Below, piece by piece: positions 34,543-46,277 of a DNA stretch of 64,000 nt. The first letter of the stretch is position 1, and each line of letters starts with the position of its first letter. The position numbers were made by a program, and so were the translations under genes. The notes under the pieces are model-generated. The model searched no databases and was not told where the DNA came from. It saw only the letters and a list, made by a program, of their open reading frames with translations. The stretch comes from Camillea tinctor (taxonomy: Eukaryota > Ascomycota > Sordariomycetes > Xylariales > Xylariaceae): assembly GCA_022578605.1 (NCBI GenBank), contig MU394107.1:1-64000 (forward strand), in the 5' to 3' direction.

Positions 34543-35310
34543 TTCAAGGAAACGATAATAAAGGTGTTAGGTGTTAGTAAGGAACAAAAAAGGTTCTTAG
34601 ACATAGGTAACAGTGACATCCATAGTTGTAGTCAGTTCCTCGCACAACAACGTATTGATTACCTACGCACTTGCTTGGTCCCTCGTGACAAAAGGTCTAA
34701 TTGTCACTACTTTCTAATAGCAGCTATCTTGGTCATGAGTGGCCGGGCAACGGCTATAGTAGTCACTGTGATGATGTACAGGAAAATAGAATTGAATTAT
34801 TACTTATAGCTATAAACATCCATATAGTCTATGTATATATGATATGTCACTCCTCATGATCTAGTTGTCTCCAAATTCGACTATTTCATGTGTTCCAGCT
34901 TGAAACGAGAAAGCTAAGGGTTTATTGTACCCAATTAGATAGTTCCGTCGGTCTTATAATTGGTACAATTGCAATTCAATAGGTTCTTAACGACCCTTTG
35001 GAGAGCTCTATTATATCGATAAAACGACTTGTTTGCAACTTACCTTCTATTTGATGTGCAGTCAACTAAAGACGCAACGTAGAAGTTAAGAGAACGGTTC
35101 TAGTGTAAATGTTTGACTAAGTTGAAGGTCTTCATCATAAAGGTCTTATTGCAGAAGGAATGACTAGGAGTTAACTATCTGAACTGTTCCGCAAAAATGG
35201 AGTACTAAGTTGTTCTTGAGATACCAAGAGTTCAATACTTTGTATTTATTCGGTTGCTACCAAGCAATAATCATACCTTCTTGTGCTCGAGAGCACCGGC
35301 ATAATTCGTC
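34543..35310. other. Convergent spacer between reductase and dioxygenase
   Basis: 768 bp between two convergent 3' ends. AT-rich, no exon recognised, no repeat copy in the window. Confidence 0.55.
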
Positions 35311-36732
35311 TTATTCGGCATGAAGCAACACTTTCGCTGGGCGGTCATCTACTTGGACACCACCCCTCTTCTTCCAGTCGCTATCATGGTAAGGCAATTT
35401 CCAGCCTCCCTCACTTTCGGGCGTTGAAAGCCAAAGTCGAAGCAGGTGCCGGCGTGGTGCCGGGGCAGGATGGTCCTTGTAAGCAGTCCTAGAGTGGAAT
35501 AGGTGATTGTTGGTTAAGAAATGGACATCTCCAACCTCAAGAACATTACGAATTGACTCCTGTAAACATAGCTTGTCAAAATATTCGATAGCTTCAGCTT
35601 GTGCTTCAGATAGCGGAGGGATTATGCCCTTGTCAGAGAATCGGCGAAGGGATCTGACGTAGTTGGGGTCGAACCTGAGAATCAATGTGTAAGTATTTAG
35701 TGATTACAAGCTTGTAAAGGAAAAACCATGGCCTTACTTTGAATAAACTCTCCCGTTGTCTCTTTCAATATAGTATATGGCACACCGAATGTAATCTTCC
35801 TGGCCAGTGCTTACTTCTCCCTTCCGGTCAAAATACCAGATGGGCTTTGCAAGTAACTCAGCAATATCTGGACGCTCAGCTTGCATAATATTCCAGACAC
35901 GGTGGCCTGAGACAACATCATTCTCGCCGCCCTCAAGAGCAGTGTTGAGGCAAAGTAGTCCCACTATATCGGCTGGATCGGCATGGAAGGTTTGTCTAAA
36001 GGCAAAGGGGTAAGTATGACTTGAAGGATTACGTTAGAAGATTGTATATAATACCTTGCCGTAGTTCGATACAACCGAACCTTGTGGAAGTCTGCAGGGT
36101 TCTCTCCTAGGTCTTTGACATGACCAAGGAGGTGGCCTTTACCATTCTGGCTCGTGATATGACCGAAATGCGCACCCATTCCCATGTATGCAGTGGCAGA
36201 CTTTTGCAGCCCCCATTCCTTCACAGGCAAACCTTTAAACAAGGTAAAGCCCTTACCATTGATCAAGTCATCACGAACTTCCTGGAGGTATACAGCCATC
36301 TTAGGTAGTGGAAAGAACTCCTGTTGGGATAGATATTAGCAACTTGTGCGACCCAGTGGCTATACAGTCATATCAATCATTGTAGGCTGCCTGTACCTTG
36401 CTCATTTCGGTCAAGGACCGGCCACTTGCGAGGTATTGCTCAGCTGCTGTGCTCAGCTCCTCAAGTTCTTCCTCGGTAAAATAATGCTTCCACAGGGCTT
36501 CCTTTTCAGCAGATCCCGAAAAGTCATCTTTAGTCCAGGCTGTAATGCCAGCTATGACCTTTGGGAAATCGGAATAGGGGCGTATTTCTTCGTAGAGAGG
36601 CGGTTGTTGTCCTGTGGTTTTGATGCCATCGGGAAAACTCGGTGATTTTGGCTTCAGCTCAAGCTTGGTACGAAACTCAGTCTTGGGAAGTTGAGAATAT
36701 TCCACAACTGCTTGAACCAGCGTAGAACTCAT
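35311..36732 (-). CDS. Fe(II)/2-oxoglutarate dioxygenase, TauD/TfdA family, 407 aa
   Basis: Four exons: 36732-36397, 36320-36055, 35995-35738, 35674-35311 (1,224 nt, in frame). The first ~110 residues are a fungal-type N-terminal extension (ITAWTKDDFSGSAEKEALW, FTEEELEEL). The double-stranded beta-helix follows: GKGFTLFKGLPVKEWG, GAHFGHITSQNGKGHLLGHV, metal ligands His205 and Asp207 in RQTFHADPADIVGLLCL, distal His347 in NNHLFHSRTAY, and the 2-oxoglutarate Arg in RRHLLRLWL. These enzymes hydroxylate, desaturate or cleave small acids, including taurine, sulfonates and, in some bacterial pathways, phosphonates. In this block a tailoring or cleavage step on a C2 phosphonate is plausible but unproven. 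No signal peptide. All key residues present. Confidence 0.9.
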
Positions 36733-38412
36733 ATTGACCTTTCCAGTACTATGATGGAAGTGATAAGAGTAGGAGTAGGGTGTTCAACCAGGTGTAAATG
36801 TTATTGAGTAATGGACGCAAAATCAAGGTAAGGTACTCATATGACTACTTTGGAGCGACAAGCTAGTTAGAAATAGTAGCAATCATGGTAAAGCGTGTAA
36901 TGTTTTTATACAGTTGGAGGCCTCTTGGGGTCGATTTACTGCCCCTTGGAGCATGTGGGTGAGACGAAGATTGGGGCATGATCATACCTCCTATCTAACT
37001 TGGAGATTCTCCTTTCGAAATCTACCTACGTGAGGGGAAACTATGGCTTGCAGCCCGAATAGCACCCTGAGGATATTGAGGTTTCACCAAGCTTCAATAG
37101 CTTTCCTCATCGCTGCGTCGATAGGTTTCGCGATTTTAGCATATCCAGCCTATTCTTGTGCCACCCCCTTAACAGAATATCGAGTCTGCTAACCTTATGG
37201 GCCCATATCATGCCATGGAGGCGCTTTTCTGTTCTCATCCCTCTACGCTAACAGCCGCAAAGCTTGGTACTTGTCCATGTTAACAGTTACATTACATCGT
37301 TGCATGCCTCGGAACCAGACTCGAGTATACTTCGGTGCGTAAGCTGTTGCCAATATCAGGACTATGTGAGTGGAGAAGATCCTAGGGTACCAGGACCGGA
37401 GTATAACGAGATGGGGCACGAGATAAAACGTGCGCCAAGTCAGCCCGATCGGAGGGATAGAGGGCTTGGGTTGCAATGAAAACGTGACATCCTTCTTCAT
37501 ATATCTATGCATTCATGTGTTTACATACATGCAAGTTGCGAAACTAATCGCTGTGCCACCTGATTTATCAGGATTAGTTATGTCCCCTAACCTTAACTCC
37601 CCGGAACCCTCACGCGAACACTTTCCACTTCTAAACTACCGGCGTCCTGTGCCCGAAGTTCTAACGCAGCGCTAGTGGGATTCCCCGGATACTTAAGTAC
37701 CCGAGAACACGTCATCCCCGCATTTGGTCGCTGTGGGACAGCACGGCAGCATCCGCTCTCTGTAGTGAAAAAGCAGGAGCAGGGGTAACCCATGCCTAAA
37801 CCTTGCCGCAGCCGGTCCAAGATCCTTCTCAGATACCATTGAAGGTGGAACAAGATATCCTATAAAATGATCATCAAGGCATTACTAATGTGACAGGGGA
37901 AGAGATAGTAGTTTTACTTCGTTAACTGCAGGCGATTTTATTGGATAACTAGGAACCTATATTCTCCTCACTTTCTAGACTATACACTGACCTTGTAGTA
38001 TCTAAGTTAGTGGAGTGTGTGCTCCGTAGCTAGATTTCTATTCATTGTTCGTCTACCGACTCAACCTTTGTTCGCGGTGTATCCCGTAGCTCCAATTTTT
38101 GCTGGATGGAAAAGTGATTCTATCTCTCTTTGGCAAAGTCGCCATCTTCTCTTCCCTCGTTTATATTATCCAGAATAAGGGCTCCCTCAAAATTCGAAGC
38201 AAATTGCTTAACCTAGTACACGTCTATACGAACTATATGCCAAGGTGTCCCACATTGATTACGTTTTATGTAGTTCGTATGACAACCACTTAAAAGTCAC
38301 CATTTAATTGAGGCTTGTTTATACATCTCTTGATTGGGTTTCTCTACTCAACTTTCTATAGGCTAATCACAGCCTTCGGCGGAGAATAGCATCGTTAATA
38401 AAGGGTTTGACT
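36733..38412. other. Spacer between dioxygenase and pepM, no gene
   Basis: 1.7 kb with only short unrelated ORFs. The GC content is higher at 37240-37800, with no homology I recognise. This region holds the 3' flank of pepM and the dioxygenase promoter. Confidence 0.5.
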
Positions 38413-39621
38413 CTATCTATAAGGAATCCGGCTAACAAGCCCCGCTACGGGGGCCACCTGTTGTGCGTTGATCTTGAGCAGTTCTTTGACTGAGATGATA
38501 CGCGTATCGGCCTCGCAGCCCGCTAACTCTCCTTCTAGCAAATCATTGACTGTTGCTTGGATATTGTCATATGCGCATGTTTCTGCCACAATCCTATACA
38601 TCCTGGCTTCCTTGCTCTCTTCGCCCCAGTAGCTCCGTTCCCTGAGCTTCCTCAGCAGGCAACCGTAGTTGCGCGCCTCGATACATGCAAGGGCCTCCTC
38701 ATCATCGGCGAATAGATCCGGATTCTGCGCTAGAATCTTATCCGAGATGGAGCTCACGGCGCTGATTTTGGCACGCATCAAATGATTGGCATAGATGATG
38801 ACGTTCGCGCCAGCGTTATAGAGGACCTCTTTGGTGGTCTTTGAGTAAGCTGTCGGCACAACTACTAATGGGGTGTGCGGATCGATGGCACGGTACTCGC
38901 GCAAGAATTGAAGGACTTCGTCGGGAGACTTGTTCTTTGAATGGATCATGATAGCGTCGACTCCCGCCTCTCGATAAGTATTAGCACGTTGCAAGGCGTC
39001 TTGTAGAGCATTTTCGCATGACTTCCTCTCCTCGATGGGGTCAGTCTTGGAGATTCTGCACGTGAATGATTCAATTCGTGCCGTGATCATAATATCGCGG
39101 TCACCGCTAACGGCTTTAAATGCGCGGATGACATCGGCAAAGTCGTGCATATCAGCCTGTCTTTGAGATCCCGAGGCATCCTCAAGCGAGTTGACCTTTT
39201 GTCCAGGTGCCGAGATAGCCTTATCTTCAATAATGACCATGCCGACGCCGACAAGTGATAGGAGCCCAACCAAAGCGGGAATATCAGATACGTTGCCACC
39301 ACTATCAGCATCAAAGGCGGCACACAGGGAGCGTTTATTGGTTGTCCGCTTCAAATCGCCATTCAGAGCAAGAAGAGATGCTCTTTGTAGAGGAGAAATC
39401 ATCTCAGTATCGGGGATACCGAGGTACGTAGTCTGACAGAGACCACTGTACCAGATACCATCGAACATCTGGCCATCTTTGCCGACAGCATTTCTAATGA
39501 TTTCAGTAGAAGTACGGTCATGTGTTTCACATAGTGAAATTCGACCATTAGTCTGGGCAAGCAATGACCGCACAGAAGAAGATGATGGCATAAGGACCGG
39601 TTTGTTTTGAATCAAGCCCAT
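38413..39621 (-). CDS. pepM: Phosphoenolpyruvate phosphomutase, 402 aa
   Basis: Single exon. The ATG at 39621 is chosen; the frame is open further upstream but has no ATG. Isocitrate-lyase-superfamily barrel with PEP-mutase hallmarks: FDGIWYSGLCQTTYLGIPD, AAFDADSGGN (Asp104, Asp106 for Mg), VIIEDK (132-134), MITARIESF, DAIMIHSKNKSPDEVLQFL, PLVVVPTAYSKTTKEVL and VIIYANHLMRAKISAV. The DAIMIHSK and VVVPTAY blocks separate it from isocitrate and methylisocitrate lyases. Reaction: PEP to phosphonopyruvate, forming the C-P bond. The gating loop is EDK-X9-NS rather than EDK-X5-NS, a four-residue insertion that keeps a Lys two residues before NS. A C-terminal ~110-residue extension (YGCLLRKLRERSYWGEESKE) follows the barrel. 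Cytosolic. Confidence 0.9.
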   Translation of the reverse strand: MGLIQNKPVLMPSSSSVRSLLAQTNGRISLCETHDRTSTEIIRNAVGKDGQMFDGIWYSGLCQTTYLGIPDTEMISPLQRASLLALNGDLKRTTNKRSLCAAFDADSGGNVSDIPALVGLLSLVGVGMVIIEDKAISAPGQKVNSLEDASGSQRQADMHDFADVIRAFKAVSGDRDIMITARIESFTCRISKTDPIEERKSCENALQDALQRANTYREAGVDAIMIHSKNKSPDEVLQFLREYRAIDPHTPLVVVPTAYSKTTKEVLYNAGANVIIYANHLMRAKISAVSSISDKILAQNPDLFADDEEALACIEARNYGCLLRKLRERSYWGEESKEARMYRIVAETCAYDNIQATVNDLLEGELAGCEADTRIISVKELLKINAQQVAPVAGLVSRIPYR

Positions 39622-42600
39622 TTTCGTTGATTTTGAAGTTTCGAGAATTTTACTTGAAGGTGAATTATTCAAGGCGTGTGTGGGTGCTGAAGAAGGGTAG
39701 AATTTGTCATTGATATTTAAGTCATGAAGTCAGATGGGTGCCGTTCATTGATGTATTTATTTTCACCGTCTTTATACATCCATCCAGGGACAATATATGT
39801 TTCGACCTGCTTCAGACCTCCCAAGTTAGTCTCTGACACAGCTTCCGGTATATCGCCGTACAAGCTCTCCCATCATGAGCGACCGTCATTCTCTACTCCT
39901 GGCCCGTTCATTGTCATGGTGTCGCATGCGTTATTGCCTCATCGGCCATTTTGATAAGAGTAGTCCCGCGTAGCGGACCCCACCATTATTGGTAGTTTCA
40001 GGGTCATGGCCATGATTAGATGCCTATGTGTCACCATGCTGCATAAGTGAGAAGTAGAAAGTACGCTGCTTTGTAGGAGAAGAGGTCGAAAAAGATGTGT
40101 TTGACGGCGAACATACCCTAGATTGGTAATGCTCATCAGAGGAATATTAACATATCCTATGTAAGCGATAAACCGTGCTGATATATCTTCATACTAAGGC
40201 AGTATAGTAACATATCATCAACTCGTGTGCAAGGCTTCCTTTTCGACTTAGTCTCAGCAATCCATACAACCTTGGCTACTGGGTTTACATGCAGGACTCG
40301 AATAGCTATCTAACATACTTTTCAATTGTAGAAATCCTTACTATTCACGTAACAGATAGCCAGGAGAAAGCGCCTTGGGTAGACTGCATCAATATCGTAT
40401 TATTTCGGTCGGATGGAACAACATCCTTGCTGGATTTCAAGACTACGTCTGTTTACCCAATGCTGTTTATCACTCAAGGGTCAACCTGGGCCTACTAAAT
40501 GTGCCTGTGCTAAAAGCTTCATGATCCTTCCAGGGATCTTACCACAGTCTGGACAATGCCTAGCTTTCACCCATCTCGAACCCTTGGAGTAGGGGGTCTC
40601 GTGTTTGATGGGCTACTGGGTTGTGACGACCAACTATTTGACCAGCCAGTAATTTGATGTAAACGGAGATACTGTACTTTAGAAGGTTGCACTGCATTAT
40701 TTTCTAACTATACCGCTAACCAAGAATTTATAGATAATGCAGCTACAGATGTCACGTAGGAGGTTAGCTGGGGCTGATGAACTTCCATGGAGACGTGTTT
40801 TGGTAACATGTGATACGTCTACTAAGTAAATAAATACCTGTATTCAATTTCATAGATAGTTCTCAATTGATGCATATAAGGATCTAATAATTAAACTCAT
40901 CACGCATGCAAGGTCCCTTAGTTCCTAAAAAGCTTGACAATCCTTCTTACAAGACAAGCTTTTCCCAAGCTTTCTTGGCTCTCTGCAGGCTTTCCCGTCG
41001 GATACTTCTCCGGTTTTTTGTAGATTAAGCAGTTGGTCTATCCATTGGATGGTTATGCATCCGGCATTAGTTCCCTCTTTCAGATGCTGCAGGGTGGGGA
41101 TGCCGGGGTGCTGGTCAGCCCAATATATCTACTTAACCCTGGTTTGTAGAGACGGAAACACGCCGCTTTTGAATCGCCGATTCTACTAATGATTTTATAA
41201 TCTCATTTATAACACATGTACATTTCCATTACCATATATCTATCCACCTACTTAGCGTCACTTTACAAGCACGTTGATGTCTTGTCATTAGTGCACCTTG
41301 ATATGCATGTATGGCCTGTTACCCGCGGTACAGCTTCTCCATAGGGACAAGACAATTATCATGCCCGCTACAAGGGTGCTTGAGACCCTGCTACAGAAAC
41401 CGTCTTGTTTCGTAGTCTGGCACCATAGTGGAAACACGATTGTCATTGAAGGGAGGAATCGGTCCTATCGAAGAAGTGATCCAGATCAAGCTCTGCAGCG
41501 GGAGCCCTTGCTGCATCTTACAAAATTGTGAAGCTATATCATTCATCCTTGTTGAAGTATTCAAAACGCGGATTGGATATCAGACTGTTAAGACAATTGG
41601 TGGGAAAGCCACTTGAGATAGCGACATATGGACTTTTTCCTCTTAGTGAATGCTACCTTACCCTGCATGATTCGTTATACGCTAGAAATATAATTCAGCT
41701 TTGCAATATTGCACCAATGCAGCTTTAGGGGGTTTAATTTGTTGGTGCGTATTCAATATTCAGACCTAGCTGTAAGTGGTCATTAAATGGTTTGGACATG
41801 GTTGGTGTTCGCTGGACTGTCCTCCCTTCTCAAATGATATGTGAGTCTTCAGGGGTAGGTAGAGGATAAAGAGTTCTAGTTTGATTAGTAAATTGTTTAC
41901 TGCGTCCTATGGTATTTTTCTGTGTATCCGTGGACCTTCCAATATAATAAATTCTCTGTACCTACTGAACTTTCGCCGATTTAAGCGAAATTATTACCTT
42001 CAGGCAGCCAGTAGGGCCAATATTCCCTTCATAAACTATATGAGAAACCCCGTTTATCGGGATAACGACTTTCTCAACCCACTTAACATCATGATAATAC
42101 CTTACCCTACACCTAGGAGTGCGTATAGTGTTCTCGGGATGTGGGGAACATATTTTAATAAACTATGTTCACCCCTCCCTTGTCTCATGTACATGGAAAA
42201 AGATGGAGAACATGTACCTAGTGTAGACTGCGCATCCTGTAGATAAGACACATTGTAATTATAACGTAAATTAATAATGTGCATCTTTGAAAGCATGACG
42301 GCCAACTTCGGCAAGTAGTTTACGGGGGTGATAAGTTTCCTTATCTGACTAACCAGGATGAGTCAGCCCACCAACTTACGAGACCGTTGTTAAAATAAGG
42401 TTTAAATGTGGTAGGACAAGCGAAGATCAGCGGGGCCACTAAGCCCGCCAAGCCTTACCGTTATATCCCGGTCCTTGTGACTACTACAGAAAGCTTATTT
42501 TTTGTGTATACTACTCCCTATCATATCGTCTCTGTTGCAACACAAATGTACGGGGTGTACGTACTGTGGGGTTTCTCGGTGTTTCTATACCTATACACTG

Positions 42601-42940
42601 ATCTAGGAAAAGCCGCTGTAGCCCGATTGGACCCCGGAGATCATTTCTGCGGAAACGCTTGACTAACCCTAGGGGAGAAATCCCGCATGCATAACTAACT
42701 TAGCAGGTTCGGAGCACTCTGCCAGTAGATTGAGTAGAGCTGTCCAAACGACTCGGGGGTTCGTCAAACCTGTTTCCTCACGCGCGCGGACCCCTTGATA
42801 GGGCTTTATCACCTTATTATACTGGAAGATATTGACTTCCAGCTGCTGTATAGGTAGCATCAGTCCTTGTATGGTTTATAACGAACGGCGATCTGCTTAC
42901 TCACTCACCGAAGCTGAATATGAAATCCATCTTTATGGCA
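39622..42940. other. Gene-poor 3.3-kb spacer
   Basis: No convincing exons in any frame. The ORFs (for example 40289-40498, 41298-41616, 42408-42662) are short, lack recognisable motifs and do not join by consensus introns. No LTR ends with target duplications were found. It starts with the pepM promoter and ends with that of the second GMC gene. No pathway gene is visible here. Confidence 0.5.
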
Positions 42941-42948
42941 TATAAAAG
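42941..42948 (+). promoter_or_regulatory. TATA box of the second GMC gene
   Basis: TATAAAAG lies 61 nt before the cap-proximal ATG at 43009, implying a short leader. Good match to consensus. Confidence 0.5.
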
Positions 42949-43008
42949 CACTATGAAGATGTAGAAAACTACGAAACGTTACGGCTTTCATTCATCGTCA
43001 AGACCATC

Positions 43009-45035
43009 ATGATGTTACGCCTCTCTGTCCTTTCTACTTTACTGTCTCCTGCGCTCGCCGCAATTCTTTCACAACTTTCCGGTGGACGTCTCACTGGCAA
43101 CTCATTTGGTATCGCTGGCCTTAATGCCACCTATGACTATGTGATTGTTGGTGGCGGAACTGCAGGGGCTGTCGTAGCCGCTCGGTTAACTCAGAATACC
43201 AACGCTTCTGTGGCATTGGTCGAAGCCGGAAGCTTTTATGAGCTCAGTAACGGCAACTGGAGCCAACTACCCTACTGTAGGTGTTTTCTTAATCCACTCA
43301 CAAGTTGTAAATGATTTTAACATACGCCAGGGTCTCAGCAATGGGAGGGCCCCGACTCAGACGATTGGCAGCCCCTTGTTGATTGGGGTTATCAAACCGA
43401 GCCACAGATTGTGAGTCCTGTTCAAATCTCCTGTAATGGACTAGGTAGTCAAGTCAGTTGCTTACTGAGTGATATAGGGAGGTAAACCGATCCACTATGC
43501 TCAAGGTCGGACACTTGGGGGCAGCAGTGCTCGTAACCAAATGATGTACAATCGACCGACTAAGGGCGCCTATCAACTTTGGGCCGACATGGTTGGTGAC
43601 CAGGCGTATACTTGGGACAACATGATTCCTTTTCTCGAGCGAAGCATGCAGTTCTCTACAAACGCTGCACACAGACCCGCAAATGCCACACCACACTATA
43701 ATGCATCCGTATTCTCAGAGACAGGAGGGCCACTGCACGTCAGTTACCCAGGATATGTCTATCCTATTGCTTCCTACGCCAGTCAAGCCTTCTCTTCTAT
43801 CGGCTTAAGTGAAATACCAGGATTCACTACTGGCATTTTGCAAGGCTGGTCATGGTGGCAGTTTACAATTGATCCCAACACTGGTACTCGTAGCTCTTCT
43901 GAAAGTTCGTTCCTAGCAGAAGCCTTAGGTCGGCCAGGTCTGACAACCTACGTCAACTCTATGGCGAGGAATATTGTATTCTCCAACAACACTGCTGTTG
44001 GTGTGAATATCACCAACTACGGCCAGCAACCATTTACCCTCACTGCTCGCAAGGAGGTTATTGTTTCTGCAGGGTTCTACAACTCTCCTCAACTGTTGAT
44101 GGTATCTGGTATAGGACCTAAAGAGACACTAGACAAATTCAACATCCCAGTTGTATCTAACTTACAAGGGGTGGGCCAAGCAACTCGAGATTCAGCTGCA
44201 ATCAACGGGCCGATTTATGAGATCGAGTCAATATCATATGGCACTTGGCAACAGCCAGCCATGTTAGAGCAGGCTATCCAGATGTATTACAACAGTAGCA
44301 GTGGGCCAATGACGAACATTGGTATGGATATTGGAGCATATGAAAAACTCCCGGCTTCCGTCCGAGCAAACCTGAGTACTCAGGCGCTTAAGGACCTAGC
44401 AGACTTTCCGTCCGACTGGCCGGAAATCGAGTACATGTTAGAGGGTGTTGAAGCACTGTCGCTCAAGGCCGACACAAGCAAGAGCTATGCTACCATCAGC
44501 ATCATAATGACCGCAACAACTAGTCGTGGAAACATGACTATCCGCTCTGCGAGCAATCTGGATCCGCCTGTTATCAATCCGAATTGGTTGCAGAATGCCA
44601 CAGACCGTGAAGTAGCCGTTCAAGCTTTCAAGCGTGCTCGTCAAGCCTGGAAAGCAATTCCGATCAGTGTTGGTGCAGAGGTTTTTCCTGGTGCTAATGT
44701 CACCTCTGATGCTGATCTATTGACGGCGATCGAGCAGAATCTTGTCCCTACTCACCACGGAACTGCATCTTGTAAGTATTCTTCGTGAAATCATTTTTTT
44801 CCTTTTTTTTTTTACGAAACATCAATATTGATAATATGCAGGTGCAATGGGAAAGGATGGAGATCCTACCGCAGTAGTCGACTCGAAGGGTCGTGTTTTC
44901 GGCGTGCAGAATCTGCGAGTGATCGACTCCTCCAGCATGCCATTTACACCTCCTGGACACTCGATGGGCCCTACTTACGCCCATGCTGAGAAGTTGACCC
45001 AAGATATTTTAGATGCATACTTGTCTAGTTCGTAG
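43009..45035 (+). CDS. Secreted GMC oxidoreductase, aryl-alcohol/glucose-oxidase-like, 611 aa
   Basis: Four exons: 43009-43276, 43331-43410, 43478-44771, 44842-45035 (1,836 nt, in frame); a second ATG follows at 43012. Signal peptide [23 protein letters not shown] motif [19 protein letters not shown] (GGGTAG 48-53); [20 protein letters not shown] is the flavin loop; [14 protein letters not shown] is the second GMC signature; the active-site pair is in HHGTASC and [16 protein letters not shown]. This architecture is that of extracellular alcohol, aryl-alcohol or sugar oxidases, including fungal secondary-metabolite oxidases. It lies 3.4 kb beyond pepM and could finish a pathway product outside the cell, but equally may be an independent wall- or lignocellulose-related oxidase. 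Intact. Confidence 0.93.
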
Positions 45036-45169
45036 GTAGCTATTGAGTTTCAATGTTACCTACTCATATATCTGTCCGTTATATACTTCTAAGACGAAAG
45101 CCTTTAAGCTATACACGTGTAATCAGACTCCGGTATACGGCAGTCTTCAACATTTATAGATATAGGAAT

Positions 45170-45417
45170 TGTGACAAGGGGTAATAGCTTGGAACAATAG
45201 ATTCATATTCAACTAATAATTCTCTTATGGTCTCAAGGAGTCTTAAAGATCTAAGTTCTCCTGGATCCCATGTCGAGGATAATGCTCCTATTTATACACA
45301 TACATTCTGGCCTGAGGCATCTATTCTTTATGCACGTTGGTTTATCCATACAAACATAAGCATGACCAATACTGCGAAACAGGGTATCATATATCTTGGC
45401 AGTGTCCACGTATGACA
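45170..45417 (+). mobile_element. Solo LTR, TGTGA family, TSD GGAAT
   Basis: Starts TGTGACAAGGGGTAATAG, ends CCACGTATGACA, 248 bp, with perfect GGAAT on both sides (45165-45169, 45418-45422). Same family and orientation as 26257-26505, with many substitutions and small indels between them. Confidence 0.92.
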
Positions 45418-45621
45418 GGAATTGATAAATATATGTGAACATTATCGCTTTTCTCTCATTTATACTTATGTCACTGCTATAATAGTCACTTTTGGTTGGG
45501 TGGCGAAGTACTCATGTTCATACAAATAAAAAGGAAGAATCGGTGGGAAAATAAAAGATATCGTCATAAGGGCAAATTTACCTGCACTGTCTCTGACTTA
45601 TGAGCTTTATACCACACCATA

Positions 45622-45788
45622 TGTGGGGGATGACCCCCTCCACACAAGGCTCAGGGCACAACGGAATATATTGCCGTGCTATGGAGCTATACGTGTGTGT
45701 GTGTGTGTATGAGAGAGAGAGAGAGCTAACGATGAAACCCAAAAAGGGGACTAAATACTAAGGCCTGCTGAGTCATTATAACGTAACA
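45622..45788 (-). repeat. 3' LTR of the TRIM-like element
   Basis: The downstream LTR in element orientation, 167 bp, same ends and length as the 5' LTR. Confidence 0.9.
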
Positions 45789-45799
45789 ACCCCTCCCTC
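45789..45799 (-). other. Polypurine tract of the TRIM-like element
   Basis: GAGGGAGGGGT sits directly before the 3' LTR on the minus strand, as needed to prime plus-strand synthesis. Confidence 0.75.
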
Positions 45800-46260
45800 A
45801 AAATGAAGCCATCACGTCCTCGTGATGCCCTATGGCCTTGCCTCTCCATGGTGTCAACACGATCCGTTTTCCAGTTTCGGTGCCTACTCGGTCCCCTTTC
45901 CTTCTCGACACGTACTCCCTCTTATATAAGGGTAAAAACACCAGTTCAAGGTGGCCATGAGGCCCGTAATAGATGGGGATGTTGATTGGAGGTTAACAGC
46001 CGTTGGTTGTAAGAGCTTGTTAGGGGTTGGTTCGAGCCGGGTCTTAGCCGCTATGGAGGGTTTTTTTCTTCTTCTTTCTCTTTGCCATCGTGATAGATGG
46101 TTTTAATGTTGTTGTTTTTGTTGTTGTAGTAGTGGTTGTGGTTGTAATTGTGGGTATGGTTGTTATAGTGGTGGTTGTAGTGGCAGTAGTAGGGGTCTCA
46201 ACAGAGGACCAGGGCCAAGAGGGCGACCGACCGGGTTCTCGTTGCCAGAACAAACAAGAA

Positions 46261-46277
46261 ATAAGGAGATGCTACCA
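46261..46277 (-). other. Primer-binding site of the TRIM-like element
   Basis: TGGTAGCATCTCCTTAT abuts the 5' LTR. The leading TGG would pair with a tRNA 3' CCA end; the priming tRNA is not identified. Confidence 0.65.

Noticed and set aside
41298..41616. Overlapping Cys-containing small ORFs in the spacer, considered as small secreted proteins
   Set aside because: No signal peptide, no regular Cys spacing, poor start contexts and no splice partners.
26257..45422. Reading the two TGTGA solo LTRs as ends of one giant mobile element carrying the phosphonate genes
   Set aside because: Each LTR has its own different perfect 5-bp duplication, so each is a separate insertion.
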